64,000 nt of DNA, taken from NCBI RefSeq assembly GCF_002775205.1, contig NC_036456.1, positions 8,955,463-9,019,462 on the forward strand, written 5' to 3'. Below the pieces are notes generated by a model that made no database searches, was not told the origin of the DNA, and saw only the letters and a list, made by a program, of their open reading frames with translations. A program made the translations under genes and the position numbers. Every line of letters begins with the position of its first letter. Position 1 is the first letter of the stretch. This document shows, in pieces, positions 1 through 10,900 of the stretch. This DNA is from Xiphophorus maculatus (taxonomy: Eukaryota > Chordata > Actinopteri > Cyprinodontiformes > Poeciliidae).

Positions 1-1761
1 TACATGATATCGTTACCCACAGTTGCTCTTGTTCTGATTTCAGAATAAACTTCATCTGCTGCTGCAGGACTTCGCTTTCCTGTGAATGAAGAGGCCATTA
101 TTAATTCTTATATACTCAACCAAAGAGACTGCGTGTCAAACACAAGACATGTTAGCAAAAAGAAGGATAAATGCAGACTATATCTTTACCTTTCTGCTTT
201 TTCTGATAGTTCATGTTAGCATAAATTGGAGTTGAGTCTGAAACAGAAAACATCAGAGTAAAGATACAGTGATGTCTGATTTATCAGTTTCTGGTGTTGT
301 CTAGAGTTAGTATGTAGTTAGTCAGGACAGCTGATAATCTGACCTGAAATCAGCTGCAGCGTAAAGACATGAGGACATATTTCACTACCAAGAACTCACA
401 GTTTTCCCTGAAGTTTCTCAGTTCAATCTGGGAGTATGCAGGAGCTCTGGGTTTGTCTGCTACTGAAACATATCATGTTTTTAGATTAGTTAGTGATTCT
501 CTCAAATTAAATAGCACAGAAATGACATGTTGAGCCTTACCATTTCCTGCTAATGTGGAAATATTCACTGAGTCATAGAGATGAACTGACAGAAAAGAAA
601 ACAGAGTCAGAAGCTTTTAAAAATTGAAATAGGTGAAATAATTGCAATTCTAGAAAATAAAAATGGACTTTTTCTTTTCATCTTGTTTTTTCAGTCACTT
701 GTGTGGATCTCATTTAAATTAAAGTTTTATTTTTATTACATGGCATAGAGGAGATGTTCTAACTTCTAAATATTACACATATACTGAATGTAGTAGAAAA
801 CTGCTAGTAATTTATGATAGAAAGAAAAAGAAAGACTAATTTAACAAAGCACAATAAAAATGAGAAAGAAAAATGCCTTTGCATTATTTAACTTAAGCCT
901 TTATTTTATGCTATAGCATCACAGTACATCTACAATAAAGATTTTTTTTTTAAATGAACAATCAGATCAAGTATGAACAGAAAAATGTCTCACCGTTGTT
1001 CCGTCTGCAGGACAAGAACAAGAGCAGGAGGAGAACCAGAAGGATTTTAACAACTGGTTCGATGATCAACAGCACAAGAAATAAAGAGCTGGCAGGACTG
1101 GACCCAGTTACTGAAAACAAGAGACATCAACAAGGAAGAAATATTTTTGATCTGCAGATTGTGTGACATTTTCTGCTTGAAGAAAAAGTGACTTTATGCT
1201 AAATACTAAAAATCTGCTAGAACATGCTAAAAAAAACAGGATGCTAAAAACATCCTCAGTGTTCACCTTGCTCTTCTACAACATTTCAAGTTTCAATGAA
1301 TAAATGATTCAAATATTTTAATCCTCCTCACCTCTAACAGACATCCAGCTCCTTGGTGACTCTGTTCCTGAATGTTGACATTTGTAGAAACCTTCATCTG
1401 ACTTTGACACTGCAGAGATCTTCAGCTCCTCTCTGCCATCATTATTGATGAGTTTATTATTATGATAGAAAAACACATTGGAGAGAAATTTTAGCTTTTT
1501 ATATCTGCAGCTCAGAGTAACAGGATCTCCCTCAGTCACAGGATGAACAGGGCTCACCAGGATAATAACATCATGATAATCATCTGTAAAACAATCAGAG
1601 AAAATTCAGTTCAGGAACATTTCTTTAACCTGTGTCAATAATTTAAATTTAAAGTAAAGTGTAATGTTATGTTTTTGCAGACAGCAAGGTCTGTGTGATC
1701 AGATAAAATAAGGTGAACCTAATGGTTCCCACAGTATCCTAATGTATCCTAATGACCATAA

Positions 1762-1830
<69 letters not shown>

Positions 1831-3084
1831 GTTGTTCCTGGGGCTACAACAGATCCCAGGAACAACATCAGACATCTCAGTCCAGAAATGTGCAGTCCTT
1901 GGCACAGCCAAGATACTGCGCAGAACCCTCAAGCTCCCAGGCCTCTGGTAGAGGACCTCTGAGCTCGTCCTTATTCACCGCGGGTGAATAAGGACGGGTG
2001 GGTGAGAAGGGAATTTTTAAATTTTATATATCACTTATCAGACACACACACGTATATACAGTATATGTGTCCGTAGTTCTCTAGATACAAGCCCTGAACA
2101 AGAATGTGTGTGTGTTGAACTCTGTGCGGTGCGGAGCAGCTAGGAGCTGCAGGGGAGCCGTAACTGACGGGGAAACGCGGATCGACGTAACACCGCCGCA
2201 ACACACAAACGTCCCCATTGACTCTCACAGCGTTGTAGTTCCATACGACAGGATTTGTTGCTGCGCGTTTGCGCAGTGTGAAGAAAAGAGGTGATCAGCT
2301 GCACATGCAGGCTGCAAAGTGAGATACATGTTTTCGGTTTTTTGGTGGTCAGCAACAAGAGACGGTGACCAGCGATCACCGATCATACACTTTGTCACAG
2401 AAATCGGTCGATTGTCATTGGTGCCGATCGATCGGCACACCTCTAGTATTTAGTCATTGCTTTATTTTTTACTAGAAAAGGTCGTCCATCTTTTCCTGAA
2501 TTCTGATAAAATAGTTGATCTTTGTGGTCTTCTTCCACTTTATCTCATCATATCCTCTAGTCTTTGTTAACCTCAGCTTGAAAGGTAAACAGATCTGTGC
2601 TTTTTCAGGAAATGACTTAATTTGGATAAAGCCTCAAAAAAAAAAAAAAAAAAAAAACACAGTTGAAGGAAATTTTTGAAAACAGTTTAGACAATAGAGA
2701 AAAAAAACAACATAAGCATAAAAGCAAATGTTTCCTGGAATTATGTCTTTAGGCCAAAAAGGGACACAGTCTTTAAAATGACATAATCTGATTATTCTAA
2801 CTAGTTAGATAACACAGCTTAACTAACTGTGTTAGTTACTAACACATAGTTCATAACATAACAAAAATATGTTTCACCTATACCAATATGAAAAAATGAT
2901 CCAGTCAGGAAAAAATTACAAGCATCAATGGCTGCAGATCAGTGTTATGACATCATTATGGGTTAACACAGCAAAATGGCCGCTAGCAACAATTTCTGAT
3001 TCCTTTTGTGGGTCTCTATCAGCTACGCCCTAAACAGAGCCTAGTGTGTCACTTCCTTTGACCTTAGCTCTGCGCGTCTGTGCA

Positions 3085-3168
<84 letters not shown>

Positions 3169-5969
3169 GTGCGTATGTGTATATGAGCATGCAGGCAGCT
3201 AAAAGAGATAGAGGAAAACAAACAAGTTTCATAAAGTAGACAGTGTTTGTGTGGATGGAGGGCGGCCACACACAGTTTATCAGTCTCAGTCTGTGGACTT
3301 TCCTGCTCTCTGTATTAAAACTGACGGCTTACTTAGATGGACTAAATCGGCCACATATTCCTATTAAAACAAGTTCTATTTAAAGATCAAGCAAACCTAA
3401 ATTTCCAGATATTATATCTGAAATCCTCATTATCTGAATCTATATTAGATGCATGAAATCATATGAATTTAATTGGAATATTCTAGATGGATATTTTAGA
3501 AAATCTATATTATATGTCTTTTAATTGTGCTTCATCAATAAAGTTTTCAATTTTGTCACTTATAACATCTTTATCTAAATATCTAGACTATACTGCCAGA
3601 GAGTCCTATCTGCTCCTGGTAGAGCAGCAGAAAGCAGCGATTCTGTTCAGTTTGCTGCAGACCAACTCAAAACAAATCACAACGTGTTAAAGAAAACTAG
3701 TCATCTCTGTTTCTACACTGACACATGTAGTCTTCACTGCTGGAATCAGAAACTCAGACAGTCCAGTCTTTACTGTCTGTCTTGTGTATTATTGACCCAG
3801 ATCTCCTCCATTCACACGTCCACTCAGTGGTTTCTCCTCCCTGGACCTCACATGTCAGAGTGATCGACTCACCACTGAACATCTGAGGCCAGTTTGGTTA
3901 CAACAAGTTACAACAACCTTGTTGGAAACTGTTTATCAAATGTGAGCAGAAACATAAAATCAGAGAAAGAGAAAAAAAAGAATTTGGTTTTGGACACTTT
4001 TCAAGAAGGAACTCACAGGTTGTTTCAATGGTAACGTCATGGCTTGGAAGGCTGTTGAAGGCAGGATTTTCTCTCACTCCTGCACACCTGTAGATTCCTC
4101 CTTGTGTCACAGTGATAACGCTGTTGTCCTCTTTATTTGTTGTGATTTCAGCTTCAGGAGTGTCTGAGGTCCGTCTGAACCATCTGTACTTCCATCCAGC
4201 AGAGGGCTCCATTGAGCAGCTCAGTGTCACACTGCCCCCTACTGGTATGGATGTTGGACCTGCTGTCAGTGTAGCTCTGGGTTTCTCCGCTGTTATGAAA
4301 ATCAACAAATCAAAAAATAGTCAATTTTATTTTAAAAAAATGTCTTCTAACATTTTACAACATATCTCTGTCAAGTTAATTGTATATGTACAAAGCAAAT
4401 AGGTGGCGAAATGTATTGATTTAACTCCCCTTATGAAAATTAATACAAAGAAATATATTCTTCAGACCCCACGAAATAATACAATAAAACAAAAACAGCA
4501 ACTGCATTTTTTATCTGAGCTCTCACAGTAAACATTTGTAAATTTTTACAGATTTCTTCTCCTTGTAAATAAATCCATTGTTACATGTAAACTAACAAAA
4601 CAATAATTGATGGTCATTTATGCTTCTGTTTATGTACACTGTGTTTGCTGTGATTGTTTTGTAATATCTGTATTTTAATTCTGAAAGAAAAAAAAATGCT
4701 TGGATACATTTTTCTTCTTTTTTTATGCACCGCTTCACTGCCACCACCAGGTGGCGGAAAATCCAACATTGTCAATTGATTTTATCTCTCCAGCTAGAGA
4801 AAAAAATTGGAAGTGTGGTCTGCACATGTTTTCATTTTGTAATTCTAAAAAATTTTATAACCACTAATAATATGTAAAAATCCCTTTAACTTTACCTAAA
4901 ACAATCAAAGAGACAGTTTCGCTCTTTTTACAGACTCCTCTCCTGCGAGCAAAGCACTGGAATTCAGTTATCTTCACATCTTCTAATGTGTAGCTTTTCT
5001 GTGAGTCGTAGGGAAACTTTTCTTGACTCCTCCTGGTAACTTGGTATTTCCAGTTAGTCTCTTTTCCTCCGTTCACGTAACATCTGAAGGTAATAGACTC
5101 TCCCAAATAAAACGTGGACCAGTTGGGCTCAGTTGTCAGCACAACATCTACAACACAAACATTTAACAGGTGTAAATGTTAACTTTTACACCTGTTACAC
5201 AACTTTTAAAGCTGTGAGATCTTAGGGGAGGCTGAGTGTGACATGAAAAAATGCGAACAACAAAGATACTGACTTACCTTGAGCTTGTCCACCCCAACAG
5301 AGTATATTCAGGACTAAAAAGAAATTAAAATGTTGTGAACATTAAAGAGAGAAACAAGTTGTCTATTATGGAGAAGATCTCTCTTTTTTGTTCATCAGCA
5401 TGACATCAGATGGTTAAGCTATTTTGTTTTCTGCCTGATGAGATCATGTTGCACTTCTGCATTTTCCTGAGAAACTTCACATCTTGATTATGAGTCAGAA
5501 AACGTCTTAAAATATCCTGCACAGCTCCTGGAAATTCACTCTCACCTCTACTTAAAAATATATTTATTCCAAGTAATAAATTGCACCCTTCGCTACATGT
5601 CACATTTTTTATTACTTTTGTTTGTTTGTTGATTAAATATTTGCAGCCATGTTGACAATGCTACATCTAAAGATCTATGAAACATCCCTGAGTTTGACTG
5701 ATAGTTTTCCAAATCACTTTGTCTGTTCTTAACATTTTGTTAAATTGCAGTTTGTTGTGAAATTACAGCACATTAAGAAATAAACACTTCACGCTAAAAA
5801 GACAACTAGAATAGCAGCATAAGGGAAATTGTTGATGTTAATAATGGAGGAGAAAATTTCTGTGGACTGAAATCCAACATCCAGTTTCTCCCACTGATTT
5901 TTCCTATCAAAACAAAAAAGTGATCTACTTACACAACAAGTCCAGTGCGTAGAGCATCATCTTCCCCAT
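1..5969 (-). CDS. Gene A: FcR-like Ig-superfamily receptor with ITIM-type tail (3' end off window)
   Basis: Hand-built model; exons (minus strand, 5' to 3'): 5933-5969, 5278-5313, 4896-5147, 4017-4289, 1332-1583, 994-1110, 541-585, 400-462, 190-237, 1-79 (partial). All have GT/AG borders and phase 1 and join into one open frame. The first two exons encode a signal peptide starting MGKMMLYALDLL. Three Ig domains follow. The third (1332-1583) is the FcR-type membrane-proximal kind, with VTEGDPVTLSC and SDEGFYKCQ. Next come a membrane helix and a tail with LYDSVNI, AYSQIEL, IYANM and VYSEI, the last three resembling ITIMs. A further Ig exon at about 3700-3943 is broken and must be skipped. The helix carries Glu and Lys where paralogues have Gly. 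This is probably an inhibitory leukocyte receptor of the teleost FCRL/LITR group; the ligand is unknown. The stop codon lies beyond base 1. Confidence 0.8.
1764..1828. repeat. (AT)n microsatellite
   Basis: Uninterrupted AT dinucleotides over about 65 bases in the intron between gene A's last Ig exon and the exons upstream of it. Confidence 0.95.
1831..1951 (+). mobile_element. Likely 3' end of a non-LTR retrotransposon ORF
   Basis: The plus strand reads VQKCAVLGTAKILRRTLKL and then PGLW before a TAG at 1949-1951. This resembles the C-terminal end of fish LINE polyproteins as I remember them. It abuts the AT microsatellite on one side and a perfect inverted repeat (1966-1996) on the other. 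No RT motifs are present, so this is only a 3' fragment. Family not assigned. Confidence 0.45.
1966..1996. repeat. Perfect 14-bp inverted repeat with 3-base loop
   Basis: Arms 1966-1979 (CGTCCTTATTCACC) and 1983-1996 around GCG. It could be part of the 3' end of the adjacent retrotransposon fragment. Confidence 0.9.
2050..2450. other. CpG-richer segment, probable interspersed repeat
   Basis: This stretch has more CpG than its A+T-rich surroundings. It ends in a palindromic GATCGATC-centred sequence (about 2420-2440) followed by ACACCTCTAGTA, reminiscent of a transposon terminus. I could not find the other end or a coding signal. Confidence 0.3.
3088..3180. repeat. (TG)n microsatellite
   Basis: About 90 bases of TG repeats with a few GC/TA interruptions at the right end, in an intron of gene A. 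Confidence 0.95.
3700..3943 (-). pseudogene. Broken Ig-domain exon inside gene A
   Basis: Matches the 'TRQPN...GESITLTCEVQGG' Ig exon found in genes B, C, D, F and G. Relative to them there are two extra bases just after the conserved GTT-GTA-ACT codons near 3900, which shift the frame. At the other end homology stops around base 3705, so the last part of the domain and its donor site are missing. The acceptor (AAACAG) is still present. Skipping this exon keeps gene A in frame because all exons are phase 1. Confidence 0.75.
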
Positions 5970-7946
5970 GTTGAAATTCAGACCAAACAATGTTATTCTC
6001 CTTTATCCTTAGTTTTCAGAAGAAGCAAGTTGTAACGTCTGTAGAGACAAAGAACAGAGGGAGTCAGGATATATGTTTCATAACAATATGAAATTTTGTC
6101 TGATTTGATTTTAAACTCCCACCTCAAGCCACAGCTGCTTCCTGTCCAGTGATGTGAAGGCGTGGTTAAAGAAAGATGGAGCACTTGGTTTCAGTTCCCA
6201 AGTTTTATGTATTAGATATTAACAATCATTAATAAATATAAATTGAGGTAATAACAATTTAAACTAACAACAGACAGCAGGCCACACAGTCATTTCTTTA
6301 AGAAGAGGTAGAAGATGAGACTAAAACAAAGCAGATCTCATGTTTTATCAGGATGTTGACAGCAGTCAGTCAGACAGACAGAAAACTGATTTTCAGAGGA
6401 ACTTAGTATTGAATTAATCACAGCTTGTCTGGTAAACAAGCTACTGATGAATAACTGTGTCTGGTTTTTCCCAAACATGGTGCTGTGTACTACGATAAAA
6501 CATTTGTACTATAAGCTCATCTAACCAAAGGACTCTATACCAGTAGCTACACAGTTCACCTTGACTCAAGCTAAGTTGTGCCATCAGAGAGAAGCTACTT
6601 TTTGACTGACAGCCAATATAGAATGTAATAATTCATGAATATTGTGTGACAGGGAGGTCTAAGGATTGAAATGCATGTAGTTATTTTGCAGGACAAAAAC
6701 TGGGATTAAATGAGTTAATCCCAGAACATGTGGAGAAAAACAAAAGATGATCCATTGACTGTCCTTCTTACGTTTTAATAGAGAAACCTTGACATCTGCT
6801 GGAGGAGCAGAGATATTACACCAATTAGGTAGGAACCCCACAAAGATGCATATCTATTCAAAAACAGTAGAAACATCTGTTTAAGAACATCTGTTTCTCT
6901 GTGGCGCCAGTGTATAAATTATTCTCATCTTCTGTGTCAGGATATGTTTTTGTATCTCATCTATTCAATAGTAAATACCTGAAACACCCAAGTTGAAATT
7001 ATCTGACATTTATTATTTGTGAATTTTTTGCTTTGTTTTTGTACCACAGTGTGGGAAAGTTAATGATGTTTGAAATAAACGTACAAAAGAAAATAAAATC
7101 TAACTGTATATGGGTAATAAATGAAATCTAGATTATTTTGCATTTCAATATCAAGTTTATTGTAAAAAGAGCTTTGATTACATGTAAAAAAAATGATATC
7201 CTAACTTCTGACTGCACACTCAGCTGCAAAGTAGAAGTTGAGAAGCAACTTCTACTTTGAGAAGCAATGAATGTAACTGTAATCGTTGTCATATTTAGTT
7301 TTTAGTGGGCAGACGACTCACTTTAATTTGACAACCACATAGTATATTTGATACATAACAGGTTATTTTCAATGAATATGTGTTTAAAAAGCTACAATAA
7401 GTAAAATACAAAGACAAATCAACAGTATTAGTTGTATCAAAAAGGTAAAAGTGTTATTGTAAAAAAAAAACAGATGAGAATTTTATACTTACAAGTTAAC
7501 AATTGAAAAGTGTAAGAGAATAATTAATTTAGTAAAGACTATTTTGTTCAGCTCAGAAATGAATTTAATATGCAAGGTACCATCACTCATGTAAAATGGA
7601 ACCTGATTATATAAAAGTTAGTTTAGGAAGCTAAAGCAAAAGAAGAAATAAAACTGATGCAGAATATAAAACAGCAAAGGACCAAATTCAAAATATTAGC
7701 AACACCCTGGATCTCCAGATCAATTATATTAAAAATATGTACATTACTGCCTGTCTGGATTTTACAAAGCATTTCTGTTCACACTACTGAGTGTGTCTGA
7801 TTTTTCTTTTACCTACTTCAGTTTCAGACAATATTTCTGTGTTCAGCTAGTACAGGGTTTATGAAGACTTGTAACCAGAACACATAAGAATGTTATGAGC
7901 GTAATCCATATCATAAATCCTATAATAAATCAAAACATCCTGCAGC
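5970..7946. other. Intergenic region between gene A and gene B
   Basis: A+T-rich and without convincing coding sequence on either strand. It must include gene A's promoter (near 5970-6200) and gene B's 3' UTR. The only clear structure is a hairpin at 7228-7258. Confidence 0.6.
7228..7258. repeat. Perfect 13-bp hairpin
   Basis: Arms AAAGTAGAAGTTG (7228-7240) and its complement (7246-7258) around a 5-base loop, about 690 bases downstream of gene B's stop. Confidence 0.9.
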
Positions 7947-10900
7947 CTACATGGCAGAGTCGATGTGCAGAGCTGCTCCTGACCTGATGCCAGAATAAAC
8001 CGTTTTATCTGTGGCTGCAGGACTTCCTGTAAACGAGACGATGATGATGCACATTAGTTATGATAATAAACAACAACAACAACAACATGTCTTTACCTTT
8101 TTTCTTTCTATTGGCTCTAGCCTGGTGGTTGATCTCAGCATATGTTGGAGTGACTTCTACAACAGGAAACATTGAAATCATCAATCAGACAAACTAAAAA
8201 TCTTCAACTCTGTGTCTGATCTATTGTTTTCTACTGGTGATGATATGCAGATGCTAATCATGGCATAGCATGATTTCAAATCCATGTTGACCTGAGGACA
8301 TTTTTCAGAACCAAGCCTGACAGCTCCCTGTTCTTACTGTCAAAGAAACAGCGCCATCCTCTGGTTCTGAAGGCCTTTATGGTGAGATTATCTCATGATA
8401 AACAAAATAAAAATCAAAAACCTAAAACCAGTGTCTGCTATTTGGTTGCATTGTACATTGTTTGTGTTTGGAAATAACTATTTAACTCAAAGTATTTCAG
8501 TTCATTCTGAGTTTATCTGCAACTGAAACACATCTGGATTATTTATCAGTCGCTGATCCTCGTTAAATAACACAGTTGTTGCACTTTTAGCTGAATATAA
8601 AGTGAGAATCTAAAACAAAGAAACCAATTATAAAACCCCTATTTACACAAGCTAGAAGAAATAAATGCAATTTACCAGACAATTAATTTATTTTACTATT
8701 GTTTTTTATCATTTATTTGCTTATTTTTTATCGCCAAATATGTTTCAATTAATGTAAAAATGAAACAAGATTCAATAGCGACATATAGGTATAAGATCAA
8801 AGAAATAATGTAAAAGAAATAAAAGTCTAAGAAAAATGGGAACACAATATAAGCAATAATTTTTATTAACTAAAAACTTGTGGAGTTTCTAACCCTGAAG
8901 AGGAGAGCTGTATTCATGACCACCAGCCTGGTTGACTCCATCATTTCTGCTGCTCTCTGATTCCTTACATCTACAACATGAACAAGAAAAAATAGTCAGT
9001 GAATTTAATACATAAATCAGCAAAAACAATTTGCTATTAATTCAAATAAATTAAAATGTGAGGAACTGACCTGGAGCAGAATAAACCTGTGGAAAAGAGA
9101 TTTGCAGCTAAATTAACTGGAAAATCATTCTTCTTTCTTTGTGTTATAAAATCAAAGAAAATTTGTCTACTTGGTTAATTTAGCAAAACAAAAAAAAAAA
9201 AAAAAGGTCTCACCCTTGGATCGTCTGCAGAAACACAACAAGACGAGGAGAATAATGAGAATAAATCCAACAACTGGTCCAGAGATCAGCAGCACAAGAT
9301 GTGAAGAACTGGACACAGTTACTGGAAATAAGAAACATTAAGTGGAAACAGATTTTATTCATCTGAAAAAATGTTATTTCCATCTTTAAACACATAAATT
9401 CTGAAACATTTTATCTGTTCGTGAACAAATTACCTTGTTATTCCTTCATTTTTTCCGACTTACTTGATTCATTCGTTGTTTGGTCAGACAGAGTTTGAAA
9501 ACTTGTTGTCATTTATGAGAAAAGGCAGAACTTCTGTCTGTATGCATGTACAGTATATATACATACATATATTTATATATATGTACAGAGATCATGATAT
9601 CATAAGAAACTAATATGAGCTTGAGTGAATATTGATGTTATTAAAAATAAATCCTGCTGCATTCAGTCTATGGTTACAAACAGGAGAAGTTAGGATGTTG
9701 AACCAAATTTCTATGAAGAAGAAATTGTTGATCTTTCCTCACAGCTCAGACCAGGAAGCAGCAAAACTTATATCACAACAAAGATCTACATGATCTAAGC
9801 TAACCAAAAAGTAACTATAACGTGACTCTGACTAAAATCGTTCAACACTCAGTAATAAACTTTTTATTAAGTCCTAGAAGTTGTGTGTTTTATTAAACAA
9901 AATCTTCTGGGACGAGGTGCACATAGCTGTTATCTTTATCATTTACCATTTACAATTTGTTTGTACAATTAAATCACCTGTTATGGTTTCACTCCACTGT
10001 GTTGAAGAATACCAGTCATCTCTGCTTCTACACTGACACATGTAGTTTCCACTGCTGGACTCAGAGACAATGAAAGTCCAGTCTTTACTTTGTGTCTTGT
10101 GTATTATTGACCCAGATCTCCTCCATTCACACGTCCACTCAGTGGTTTCTCCTCCCTGGACCTCACATGTCAGAGTGATCGACTCACCACTGAAGATATG
10201 AGAACCGTTTGGTTGTCGAGTCACAAAAACCTTGTTGGAAACTGTTTACATCAGATATGGACAGAAAAATTAAATCACATGAGAAATTTTAATTGTATAG
10301 TTATAGTTTATAACAGTCTTAAAGAAAACACTTACACATTATTTCAATGTTGTTCTCAAGGCTTGAATGACTGTAGAATGAGGGATTTCCTCTCTTTCCA
10401 TCACACTTATAGATTCCTCCTTGTGTCACAGTGATTTCTCTGTTTTCTTCATTATTTCTGCTGAATTCAACAAAAGAAGTGTCTGAGGTCCGTCTGAACC
10501 ATCTGTACTTCCATCCAGCAGAGGGCTCCACTGAGCAGCTCAGTGTCACACTGCCCCCTTCTGGTATGGTTGGTGAACTTGCTGTCAGTTTGGCTCCAGG
10601 TTTAGCTCCTGTTAACATGAGTTAAAATTGGTTAATTTTTCTATAATAAAAAAACATACATGACTTGTAGCAGAACAAGCTACAGACTCGTTAACTGAAA
10701 TAAATGAGTAGATCGGGAAATTACTGAAAATATGTCAACAATGTAGAACTTCATTAATATGAATTATTCTGGTAGTTATTCATCGTTTCAGCCATAGAGA
10801 TTAACAACCAGCCTCTGATTATTGTGAGACTTTACAAACGTAAACCTGATATAGAAACTTTTCTCTAATAGAAAGTTTGAATCAGTGTGTGCGTTTGTAT

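Noticed and set aside
1699-1991. Open frames made of IY/YI repeats on both strands
   Set aside because: They are translations of the AT microsatellite and its flank, not genes.
3030-3271. Open frames rich in HT repeats
   Set aside because: Translation of the TG microsatellite.
4112-4402. Plus-strand open frames opposite Ig exons (also at 10431, 11450, 12469, 20469, 27001, 32274, 44543, 60483)
   Set aside because: They recur only because they are antisense to the conserved minus-strand Ig2-type exons, whose splice sites and phase are intact.
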